Assembly: GCA_002492295.1 (NCBI GenBank)
Contig: DKYC01000068.1
Coordinates: 1 to 6,821 of the forward strand
Direction of reading: 5' to 3'
DNA length: 6,821 bases
Source: Lachnospiraceae bacterium UBA7110
Lineage (GTDB): Bacteria; Bacillota; Clostridia; Lachnospirales; Lachnospiraceae
Shown piece by piece: positions 1 through 6,220 of the stretch (position 1 is its first letter; each line of letters starts with the position of its first letter). The notes below the pieces were generated by a model. It worked only from the letters and a program-made list of their open reading frames with translations, was not told the DNA's origin and did no database searches. A program made the position numbers and the translations under genes.

Positions 1-22
1 ATATTTTAGAGATATTTTAGAG
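1..22. repeat. Two tandem copies of an 11-base AT-rich repeat
   Basis: ATATTTTAGAG occurs at 1-11 and again, perfectly and without a gap, at 12-22. It lies just upstream of the likely promoter of the operon, where an upstream-binding regulator would sit. More copies could lie to the left of the window. Only the repeat is seen; a regulatory role is inferred. Confidence 0.5.
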
Positions 23-29
23 AAACCTT

Positions 30-38
30 TGCTATGAT
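30..38 (+). promoter_or_regulatory. Candidate extended -10 promoter of the operon
   Basis: TGCTATGAT matches the extended -10 consensus TGnTATAAT with one mismatch in the hexamer (TATGAT at 33-38). No good -35 hexamer lies 16-18 bases upstream, which is typical of extended -10 promoters or activator-dependent ones. A start point around 45 would leave a leader of about 36 bases before the ATG at 81, including the ribosome binding site at 67-73. This is prediction from sequence only. Confidence 0.45.
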
Positions 39-46
39 GTCATCAT
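34..46. promoter_or_regulatory. Candidate operator dyad overlapping the -10 element
   Basis: ATGATG-T-CATCAT is a perfect 6+6 inverted repeat around a single central base. It overlaps the -10 hexamer and the predicted start point, a position where a bound repressor would block RNA polymerase. No regulator gene is present in the window, so the binding protein is unknown. Confidence 0.35.
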
Positions 47-66
47 GCACGAATTTGCAGAGGTTG

Positions 67-73
67 AAAGGAG
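67..73 (+). promoter_or_regulatory. Ribosome binding site that fixes the lipoprotein start
   Basis: AAAGGAG lies 7 bases before the ATG at 81. The signal peptide also begins directly at this ATG, so it decides the start against the upstream ATG at 45. Confidence 0.8.
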
Positions 74-80
74 TATCCAT

Positions 81-2516
81 ATGAAAAAAGGGAAGCATCA
101 AATTGTGAAAAAAATAACAGCCAAGGCATCAGTTTTTGCAGCTGCATTTACCTTAAGCGCGTGCCTTACGGGCTGTCAGACAGGAAACGGGGAAACATCT
201 GATTTGCAGACGGGAGCACCGGCAGGAACGGCACAGGAGCAGCAGACGGGTGCGGCTGTGGAAAGCGACGCGATGAGCATGGGGCGCTATGTGGAGAAGC
301 AGGCGGAGCTTGGGGAAGGCATGGAAGGAAATTCCTACATGACGCGGGATGGCGAGAACGTCAAGATGTTTGCGTATGGTTCGACGCTCTTTACATCGGA
401 GGATAACGGCGACACATGGAGCGCGACGGAATTGGAGTGGTATACAAAGCTGCAGGAGGAAAAGTATATCATGGAGACTGCGTTCACGAACGACGGGACG
501 TATGCCATTCAGTATTCCCCGCTTTCCAAACGTGAGGATACCTTAAAAGAGGGTATGGAAGCCGATATGGAGGCGGATACGGAAAGTTCCGGGGATGATG
601 ACTATACAATAGAGCCGCATTTGATGATTGTCAGTCCCGACGGCACGCAGAAGGAAGTACCCGTGCAGTTTTCTTCAGATGAGATGTATGCAAGGCAGCT
701 GCACTATACGCAGGACGGTCGGCTGTTTATGATTACTTTTGGCAAGGGCGTGTACGAGGTAGATGTGGAGACGGGTGCGCTAAACAGGCTTTGCACGATT
801 GAGAATAATGCGGTTACGATGGATACGCAGGGGAAGTATCTGATGGTTGTCACTTACGACGGCGTGCTCATTTACGATATGGAGAGCGAGCGCTTTGTTG
901 AGGACGAGGTACTGATTGATTTCGTGAAGGAAACATACAATGAGCCGGCGGATTATGGTAACTGCTATAATATGTATGCATTTTTCGGCGAGGAGAACAC
1001 GGTCTATATTGCGGGAAGTGCGGGACTGCACCGTCATGTGATTGGCGGAGCTGCAGTTGAGCAGGTGATTGATCCGGGACTTTCGTCGTTCGGCAATCCC
1101 TCGCGCGATATTGTCCATGCGATGGCGCTTGCAAATGAGGAGTTTTTGGCGCAGTTTAGCGATGGGTCAGTCATTAAATTCTACTATGATGCGACGGTGC
1201 CGACTGTTCCAAGCGATAAACTTGTCGTTTACAGTCTTGCGGACAATGACACGGTCAGACAGGCGATTGCGGCGTATCAGACAGCAAATCCGGGCGTGTT
1301 TGTAGAGTATGAGGCTGCGCTTTCGGGGGACGGTGTGACGCGTGAGGATGCGCTGAAAAATCTGAGCACGAGGCTTTTAAATGAGGAAGGTCCTGATGTG
1401 CTTATCCTTGACGATATGCCGCTGGATACCTATGTGGAAAAAGGGATTCTGCTGGATATGAGCGATTTGATTACAGAGGTAAAAAACAGTGACGGACTGT
1501 ATGAAAATCTGTTTGAGCCGTTTACGGCAGACGGCAGGATTTACGTGGTGCCTACGGAGTTCGAGCTTCCGCTTGTGATGGGCGATGGTCAGTATGTGGA
1601 ACAGTCTAAGACCTATAAAGGTTATGCGCAGGCAATTGAGACGCTGCGTGCCGAAAATCCCGAAGGAATGATTATTGATGATTGTAATGAACAGGGCATT
1701 ACCATGCGGTTTGTTCCAGTCTGTGCGCCTGCATGGAAAAATGAGGACGGAAGCATCAATGAAAACAATATCAGGGAATTTTTGGAGCAGACGAAGAAGA
1801 TTTGCGACGCGCAGATGGAAGGACTTTCGCAAAAGCAGGTAAGTGATTATAGTGAAATGGGAATTTTCAAGAGCGGAAATGACGATGGCGTGCATGGACA
1901 AATTGACTTTGCGTTTTATTGGAAAATGATTAACAGTGGTTCCTTTGTGCAATCAGGTGTGAAAATGACGAGCGGAAATGTATATTCGATGGCTTCGCTT
2001 GCAGAGGCGCTTTCTATGCCGAAGAACGAGGGACTTGAGCATTTGTCCATTGGTCTGTTTGACGGACAGAGCGAGGGCGTCTATATGCCGGAAACCCTGA
2101 CGGGCATTAATGCGCAGAGCAAAAATATTGAGACGGCGAAATCGTTTGTAAAACTCATGCTTTCGCAGGAGGTTCAGACGAATACGTTTCGCGGACTTCC
2201 CGTCAACAAGGCGGCATTTGAGACGCTGCTTGCAGAGTACGATGACACACGGGAAGAAGGCGACGGTATTTACATGATGTATGGCGGTTCCGACCAGGAG
2301 GGTAATAGTTGGTTTTGGAATACACGGTGGTTTGATGAGGAGCAAAAGCAGCTTGTGCGCGGCTGGGCGGCACAGGCGAAGACGCCGCACATCACGGATT
2401 CGGTGCTTGAGGATGCCGTACAGAATGCGTGCGTGGAGTATTTAAAGGGCAGGCTTAGCCTTGACGACGCGATTTCCCAGATTCGCAGCAGTACCGCTAT
2501 TTATATGTCGGAATAG
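81..2516 (+). CDS. Propeller-fused solute-binding lipoprotein of a sugar-type ABC importer
   Basis: An 811-residue exported lipoprotein, predicted to capture a solute outside the membrane and deliver it to the permeases encoded next. The ATG at 81 is chosen because AAAGGAG (67-73) sits 7 bases upstream; an in-frame ATG at 45 has no such site. Residues 1-32 form a lipoprotein signal: basic start, hydrophobic core, then two adjacent lipobox matches, LSAC (25-28) and LTGC (29-32); C32 followed by Q looks the more usual anchor. A low-complexity linker follows. Residues about 70-375 contain repeated short beta-strand units resembling a beta-propeller, with one clear Asp-box, S106-x-D-x-G-x-T-W113, and an acidic insertion at about 154-175. 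From about 379 to the end comes a family 1 extracellular solute-binding domain (VVYS start, GPDV at 437-440). The protein is about twice the usual size of such receptors. Ligand unknown; carbohydrate is inferred from the permeases. Confidence 0.88.
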   Translation: MKKGKHQIVKKITAKASVFAAAFTLSACLTGCQTGNGETSDLQTGAPAGTAQEQQTGAAVESDAMSMGRYVEKQAELGEGMEGNSYMTRDGENVKMFAYGSTLFTSEDNGDTWSATELEWYTKLQEEKYIMETAFTNDGTYAIQYSPLSKREDTLKEGMEADMEADTESSGDDDYTIEPHLMIVSPDGTQKEVPVQFSSDEMYARQLHYTQDGRLFMITFGKGVYEVDVETGALNRLCTIENNAVTMDTQGKYLMVVTYDGVLIYDMESERFVEDEVLIDFVKETYNEPADYGNCYNMYAFFGEENTVYIAGSAGLHRHVIGGAAVEQVIDPGLSSFGNPSRDIVHAMALANEEFLAQFSDGSVIKFYYDATVPTVPSDKLVVYSLADNDTVRQAIAAYQTANPGVFVEYEAALSGDGVTREDALKNLSTRLLNEEGPDVLILDDMPLDTYVEKGILLDMSDLITEVKNSDGLYENLFEPFTADGRIYVVPTEFELPLVMGDGQYVEQSKTYKGYAQAIETLRAENPEGMIIDDCNEQGITMRFVPVCAPAWKNEDGSINENNIREFLEQTKKICDAQMEGLSQKQVSDYSEMGIFKSGNDDGVHGQIDFAFYWKMINSGSFVQSGVKMTSGNVYSMASLAEALSMPKNEGLEHLSIGLFDGQSEGVYMPETLTGINAQSKNIETAKSFVKLMLSQEVQTNTFRGLPVNKAAFETLLAEYDDTREEGDGIYMMYGGSDQEGNSWFWNTRWFDEEQKQLVRGWAAQAKTPHITDSVLEDAVQNACVEYLKGRLSLDDAISQIRSSTAIYMSE

Positions 2517-2519
2517 AGC

Positions 2520-3314
2520 GTGAAGCGTTCTTCGTTAATGGAGATAATAGGAACAATGTACAAAAAATGGTTTTTCATTTTTATTGGACCGAGTGTAGTC
2601 GGTGTGGGGGTATTTGTCCTGCTGCCGTTTGCGGACGTGGTAAAGCGCTCGTTTATGACAGTGATGTCACAGGAGTTTGTAGGGCTTGACAATTACAGGC
2701 GCGTTTTTTCCAATCAGGCATTTGCGCTTGCCGTGAAAAACACAGTGCGGTTTACGGCGACTGCAATTCCGCTGCTTGTCCTTGCCGGGCTTGTCATTGC
2801 GCTGGTACTTGCAAAAATAAATGACACGCGTGTCATAAAAAGCCTGTACCTGTTTCCAATGGCAATGCCGACGGCAACGGTGGTGATTGTGTGGCGTATG
2901 TTCTTCTACAGGCAGGATTTTGACAGTCTTGTCGCAGGATATCTATGGAAAAATTTAGGCTATACGCTGGTGCTTTGGCTGGCGGGGATTGCGGCGATTC
3001 CAAACGAGCTGGTCGAGGCGGCGCGGGTGGATGGCGCAAGGTGGTTTCGGTGTCTGCTATATGTGAAACTGCCCTGCTTAAAGGGAAGCCTTTATACGAT
3101 TGTGGTACTGTCGTTCTTAAATTCGTTTAAGATTTACCGTGAGGCGTATCTTGTGGCAGGCTCATACCCGAAGGAGGAGATTTATCTCTTACAGCACATT
3201 TTCAACAACTGGTATGTCAATTTGGAGTTGGATAAGCTGTCTGCCGCGACAGTGCTTGTGGGTGCGTTTCTGCTTGTATTTATTTTAGTGTTAAACAGGC
3301 TGTGGAAAGTGTGA
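2520..3314 (+). CDS. Sugar-type (CUT1) ABC transporter permease, MalF/UgpA-like
   Basis: One of the two integral membrane subunits of the importer. The full reading gives 264 residues from a GTG three bases after the lipoprotein stop, suggesting translational coupling. Start codons at 2538 and 2556 are also possible; the one at 2556 gives MYKKWFF directly before the first membrane segment and fits the family well, but none of the three has a strong ribosome binding site. Hydrophobic segments lie at about 18-40, 68-98, 108-128, 136-158, 188-200 and 240-260. The cytoplasmic loop that docks the ATPase is intact: E166-A-A-x-x-x-G172, followed by KLP at 183-185. The family-typical stretch NSFKIYREAYL is at 201-211. 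The loop before the fourth membrane segment (about residues 128-137) is much shorter than I expect for this family. Function by family is firm; the substrate is not known. Confidence 0.9.
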   Translation: MKRSSLMEIIGTMYKKWFFIFIGPSVVGVGVFVLLPFADVVKRSFMTVMSQEFVGLDNYRRVFSNQAFALAVKNTVRFTATAIPLLVLAGLVIALVLAKINDTRVIKSLYLFPMAMPTATVVIVWRMFFYRQDFDSLVAGYLWKNLGYTLVLWLAGIAAIPNELVEAARVDGARWFRCLLYVKLPCLKGSLYTIVVLSFLNSFKIYREAYLVAGSYPKEEIYLLQHIFNNWYVNLELDKLSAATVLVGAFLLVFILVLNRLWKV

Positions 3315-3327
3315 AAAGCTTCACACT
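3308..3327 (+). other. Intercistronic hairpin 1, spanning the permease stop codon
   Basis: AGTGTGAA and TTCACACT form a perfect 8-base-pair stem closed by an AAGC loop. The stem contains the stop codon of the first permease gene (3312-3314). No U-tract follows, so it is not an intrinsic terminator. A role in mRNA stability or in limiting read-through ribosomes is inferred. Confidence 0.6.
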
Positions 3328-3328
3328 G

Positions 3329-3357
3329 GGAGAATGCCCAAAAGACGGGCATTCTCC
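3329..3357 (+). other. Intercistronic hairpin 2, perfect 11-base-pair stem
   Basis: GGAGAATGCCC (3329-3339) is the exact reverse complement of 3347-3357, with a 7-base loop (AAAAGAC). It begins one base after hairpin 1. No T-run follows, so transcription should continue into the second permease gene. It could be an RNase stop, an mRNA stabiliser, or a copy of a dispersed extragenic palindrome. Confidence 0.7.
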
Positions 3358-3390
3358 ACATGCATTCGGGATTCCGCAGGGCAGAATTAG

Positions 3391-3397
3391 GGGAGGG
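3391..3397 (+). promoter_or_regulatory. Strong ribosome binding site that fixes the second permease start
   Basis: GGGAGGG, within a longer purine run, lies 3-4 bases before the ATG at 3401. It is the only good site here and rules out the GTG at 3302 that extends the same frame back through both hairpins. Confidence 0.75.
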
Positions 3398-3400
3398 AGT

Positions 3401-4270
3401 ATGCGGCTGGTAAGACGGATTGTGAATAGGACAGTGGAGATGACTGTGAAGCTGATATTTATTGTGATGGGCGTTGTGATTTGTATGCCGGTTTTTCTGG
3501 TTGTCACGGGTTCGGTGATGGGAAGTACGGATTTGCAGGAGTGCCTTGCGCCTGTATTTTTGGAGGGACAGGGCTTTGTCACGTGGAAGCTCATTCCGCA
3601 GTATCCGACGCTGGAGCACTATAAACGTCTCTTGATTGAAACGCCGCAGTTTTTTATCCTGTTTTGGAACAGTATCAAAATTACGCTTTTTATTCTGGCA
3701 GGACAGCTTGCCGTGGGAGTGCCTGCGGCGTGGGCGTTCGCCGTATATGACGTGCGGGGAAAAAATATGTTGTTTTTGGTTTATGTGGTGCTAATGCTTT
3801 TGCCGTTTCAGGTGACGATGCTTTCGAGCTATATTGTTTTGAATAAACTGTCACTGCTTAATACGCACTGGGCGGTAATCCTGCCTGCGGTGTTTAATAC
3901 GTTTCCTGTGTTTGTTGCGTACGGCGGGTTTCGGGCGATTCCGAAACCTCTGATTGAGGCGGCGCGCATTGACGGCGCAGGGGAGTTTTACATATTTACA
4001 AGGATTGGCTTAGTGCTTGGAAAGGGCGGGATTTTGTCGGCAGTTGTGCTTGGATTCCTGGAGTATTGGAACATGATTGAGCAGCCGCTTGCTTTTTTGA
4101 AGGATAAGGCACTTTGGCCGCTGTCTCTGTATCTTCCGGAGATTGAGTGGACGCAGGCGGGATTTTCGTTTGCCGCTTCGATAGTGATGCTCATTCCTGC
4201 AGTGTTTGTGTTTGTCATGGGGCAGGATTATCTGGAGCAGGGGATTATTTATTCAGGACTGAAACAGTAA
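3401..4270 (+). CDS. Sugar-type (CUT1) ABC transporter permease, MalG-like
   Basis: The second membrane subunit of the importer, 289 residues, a normal length for the family. The ATG at 3401 is preferred because of the purine-rich ribosome binding site just before it. Hydrophobic segments lie at about 16-38, 82-115, 122-146, 155-178, 207-224 and 255-275. The ATPase-docking loop is recognisable, with IPKPLIEAARIDGA at 180-193. However, the usual Leu-Pro that follows the EAA motif reads L204-V205, and a second commonly conserved proline in that loop is glycine (K208-G209). The gene follows the first permease after an 86-base gap filled by two hairpins, so its yield may differ from that of its partner although the two subunits should assemble one to one. 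It pairs with the preceding permease and lipoprotein; an ATPase must come from elsewhere. Confidence 0.92.
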   Translation: MRLVRRIVNRTVEMTVKLIFIVMGVVICMPVFLVVTGSVMGSTDLQECLAPVFLEGQGFVTWKLIPQYPTLEHYKRLLIETPQFFILFWNSIKITLFILAGQLAVGVPAAWAFAVYDVRGKNMLFLVYVVLMLLPFQVTMLSSYIVLNKLSLLNTHWAVILPAVFNTFPVFVAYGGFRAIPKPLIEAARIDGAGEFYIFTRIGLVLGKGGILSAVVLGFLEYWNMIEQPLAFLKDKALWPLSLYLPEIEWTQAGFSFAASIVMLIPAVFVFVMGQDYLEQGIIYSGLKQ

Positions 4271-4274
4271 GAGG
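4271..4274 (+). promoter_or_regulatory. Ribosome binding site of the adaptor gene
   Basis: GAGG directly follows the TAA of the second permease and lies 6 bases before the ATG at 4281. With only 10 bases between the genes, co-transcription of the adaptor with the importer is very likely. Confidence 0.65.
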
Positions 4275-4280
4275 TTTAGT

Positions 4281-6005
4281 ATGGAAAAGAACAGGAAATG
4301 GATTCGTCTTTTTTTGATTTTTTTGGCGGTGATGTGGATGCTTACGATTATTTCAAAAAGTATTTATGTTTCGGGGCTGACACGGGTAAAAACTGATGTT
4401 CTATCGCGCAAATATATTGAGCATATCGTGGAGGCGGACGGTATTGTGCTTGCGGGCGGCGAGACGGCGGTAAACGTGCTTTCGGGGCTTCGCGTAGAGC
4501 GCATTCCGGTGCAGAAGGGCGATGCGGTAAAAGCAGGCGATGTGCTTTTTACAGTGGATTTGCGTGATTTGGAGGAACTGATTGAGGACAGAAAGGAGCA
4601 GATAGCGCGGCTGGAGCTGCAGCTTGGAACGGCGCAGTTTAATGAAGTTTTGGATGCGCAGAAAAGGGAGATTGCGCGTTTGTGGGCGAACGAGGATTAC
4701 GACAACGCGGATAAGGAGACGCAGCTTGCAGTGGACCGCGCACAGAGTGCGCTTTTGGATGCGGAGAATGATTTGAATAAGCATTTGGATACGAGTGCGC
4801 CGCATACGTCGGGCGCCTCCCGTAAAAAAGCGTGGGAAAAGTATAATGACTGGAAGAAGAACTGCTATGCGTTAGAGGATAGAATTGCGGAGCTTGAAAA
4901 GGAAATCCAGCGCCTGAGAGATGAGATTGCGGATGCGTCAGGCGCGGATGTGCAGGCGGAGAATGAGGAGGGATTGCTTCAGGAGGATTTAACGGATGAA
5001 CAATCGAAAGAAACAGAGGATATGCAGGAAAGCACGGACGCAGATAAGGGGCGCGCGGAAACAGGCACGGATGTGGCAGACAAGAAGGCACAGCTTGAAA
5101 AAAAGGAGCAGGAGCTGGAGGCGTGTAAGGCAGAGCTGACCGCGCTGCAGCGCAATCCCGTTCTGCAGCCGGATTATTCGGCGGAGGAGAGCGAATATGA
5201 CGCGTGGCAGCAGACGAAGTCGAGTCTGGAGGACGCAGTGCAGACGGCAAAGCATGCGCTGGAGGACGCGAAAATGGCGCGGGAGAGCACGCTGCGCCAA
5301 AAGCGGCGCGATGTGGCAAGCGCGGAGGTGACGGCTGGTGCGGATGCGACGATTGGAATTTACAATATGGATATCGCCGCACTGCAGGCAGAGATTGCGG
5401 ATTTGAATGATGTAAAGAGCAGCAAGGGCTGCGTGACGGCAAAGATGGACGGGTATGTTTCGGACGTTTTTGTCGCGGTCGGACAGCGCACGGGTGACAC
5501 GGCTGCGGTGCTGATTGCCGATATGGAATCAGAGTATCTGTTCCGCTTTGGTATCACAAAGGAGCAGAGTAAATACGTGCAGCTTGGCGACAGCGTTGAG
5601 CTGACTTTAAATTCCACGGAGCATAAAAACATGACGGTGACGGCAGATTACATTGTGGAGAATACGGCGGGCGGTTATGATGTGACGTGTAGGCTTGGCG
5701 ACGCGAAAGCACCGATTGGCTCATACGGTGTGGCAAAGCGTACGGTTCAGGGCGAGATGTATCCGAACACGGTTCCGATTGACGCGCTTTTGGATGTGAA
5801 TGAAGTGTACTATCTGTTTACGGTGAATGAAAAGACGGGGATTTTGGGAAAGGAGTATTACGTGGAACGGCTCAAGGTGAACGTTGCGGATAAGAACGAC
5901 CGCTATGCCGCGATAGAGGGCGCGGCGGTTGGGGCGGATACGCAGATTGTCATTTTTTCGTCGAAGGAGCTAAAGCAGGGGGAGAGCGTCAGGCTGGAGG
6001 AGTAG
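4281..6005 (+). CDS. HlyD/MFP-family membrane-fusion adaptor with long coiled coil
   Basis: A 574-residue membrane-anchored protein. Members of this family normally bridge a transporter (MacB, FtsX or RND type) to exported substrate or an outer component. An N-terminal membrane segment lies at about 9-28. The first half of the lipoyl-like domain is at about 46-95 (VQKGDAVKAGDVLF at 77-90), the second half at about 382-415 (MDGYVSDVFVAVGQRTGD at 389-406). Between them is a roughly 285-residue helical hairpin with heptad-rich stretches at about 97-215 and 263-380, split by an acidic, Ser/Thr/Gln-rich linker at about 218-262. A beta-barrel domain (about 418-490) and a membrane-proximal domain (about 491-574) follow, so the fold looks complete. 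YknX of Bacillus is the closest familiar Gram-positive type. No exporter or ATPase partner is encoded nearby. It is the last gene before the terminator, 10 bases after the permease. The family is clear; its role with a sugar importer is not. Confidence 0.88.
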   Translation: MEKNRKWIRLFLIFLAVMWMLTIISKSIYVSGLTRVKTDVLSRKYIEHIVEADGIVLAGGETAVNVLSGLRVERIPVQKGDAVKAGDVLFTVDLRDLEELIEDRKEQIARLELQLGTAQFNEVLDAQKREIARLWANEDYDNADKETQLAVDRAQSALLDAENDLNKHLDTSAPHTSGASRKKAWEKYNDWKKNCYALEDRIAELEKEIQRLRDEIADASGADVQAENEEGLLQEDLTDEQSKETEDMQESTDADKGRAETGTDVADKKAQLEKKEQELEACKAELTALQRNPVLQPDYSAEESEYDAWQQTKSSLEDAVQTAKHALEDAKMARESTLRQKRRDVASAEVTAGADATIGIYNMDIAALQAEIADLNDVKSSKGCVTAKMDGYVSDVFVAVGQRTGDTAAVLIADMESEYLFRFGITKEQSKYVQLGDSVELTLNSTEHKNMTVTADYIVENTAGGYDVTCRLGDAKAPIGSYGVAKRTVQGEMYPNTVPIDALLDVNEVYYLFTVNEKTGILGKEYYVERLKVNVADKNDRYAAIEGAAVGADTQIVIFSSKELKQGESVRLEE

Positions 6006-6037
6006 AGAATGCTTTTATAGGATGAATGTAAATCCTA

Positions 6038-6071
6038 CCGGTACAATCGGATGATACTTATGTATTGTCGG
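6038..6071 (+). other. Weak imperfect hairpin in the operon 3' region
   Basis: CCG(6038-6040) and ACAAT (6043-6047) can pair with ATTGT (6064-6068) and CGG (6069-6071), with a two-base bulge and a 16-base loop. A further 6-base inverted repeat, TAGGAT/ATCCTA, is at 6018-6023 and 6032-6037 and would compete with it. The role is unclear; these may be minor structures upstream of the terminator. Confidence 0.25.
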
Positions 6072-6091
6072 ACAAGGAGAAAATAAGTGTA

Positions 6092-6134
6092 AAAATGCCG
6101 GAAAGCTATTAAAACGAAAGCTTTTCGGCATTTT
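6092..6134 (+). terminator. Intrinsic terminator closing the operon, probably bidirectional
   Basis: AAAATGCCGGAAAGCT (6092-6107) pairs with 6119-6134 to give a 16-base-pair stem with one G-T pair and an 11-base loop. The 3' arm ends in TTTT and the 5' arm begins with A-runs, so it can work on either strand. It lies 86 bases after the adaptor stop and separates the operon from the AT-rich tract to the right. Confidence 0.88.
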
Positions 6135-6145
6135 AGGTTTAAGAA

Positions 6146-6169
6146 TGGAGATAGGGGGACTCGAACCCC
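6146..6169 (-). other. Orphan 3' end of a tRNA or tmRNA gene; candidate integration attachment site
   Basis: Read on the minus strand, this segment holds GGGG, a T-loop TTCGAGT, CCCCC, an acceptor 3' strand TATCTCC and a discriminator A. That is the last 24 bases of a tRNA or tmRNA, with no encoded CCA. Continuing on the minus strand there is no anticodon arm, D-arm or matching GGAGATA, and the fifth T-stem pair would be A-C, so this is only a fragment. A 3'-end duplicate without a body is the usual trace of a tyrosine-integrase element. The intact gene would be expected on the far side of the element, to the right. The identity of the parent RNA cannot be decided from this fragment. Confidence 0.75.
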
Positions 6170-6218
6170 TGACTAAAGTGCCAAAAAGTCAGTAAAATCA
6201 AGGGTTTCAGCGATTTTA
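6169..6218. other. Two inverted repeats beside the attachment fragment
   Basis: CTGACT (6169-6174) is repeated inverted as AGTCAG (6187-6192) around 12 bases, and TAAAATC (6193-6199) as GATTTTA (6212-6218), again around 12 bases. They lie between the tRNA-like fragment and the tandem repeats. They may be core or accessory recombinase sites; this is inference from position. Confidence 0.4.
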
Positions 6219-6220
6219 AC

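Noticed and set aside
45..80. Upstream ATG at 45 as the start of the lipoprotein
   Set aside because: No ribosome binding site precedes it, it falls in the candidate operator, and it would put 12 extra residues before a well-formed signal peptide. ATG 81 has AAAGGAG at 7 bases.
1377..1952. Minus-strand open frame (191 codons) opposite the lipoprotein gene
   Set aside because: It lies opposite a clearly coding solute-binding domain and shows no domain or start context of its own.
3302..3400. GTG at 3302 as the start of the second permease
   Set aside because: It overlaps the end of the first permease and would encode 33 residues through both hairpins. ATG 3401 has a strong ribosome binding site and gives a family-normal length.
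4639..5442. Long minus-strand open frame (267 codons) opposite the adaptor gene
   Set aside because: It is a Pro/Ser/His-rich shadow of a high-G+C, Ala/Glu-rich coding region, with no recognisable domain. The plus-strand frame encodes a coherent HlyD-type protein.
6032..6112. Coding-looking frame ending SVKMPESY then TAA, between the adaptor and the terminator
   Set aside because: It reads like a protein tail and might be a gene remnant, but it has only 26 codons after a stop, no convincing start, and its end lies inside the terminator stem. Chance is the simpler view.
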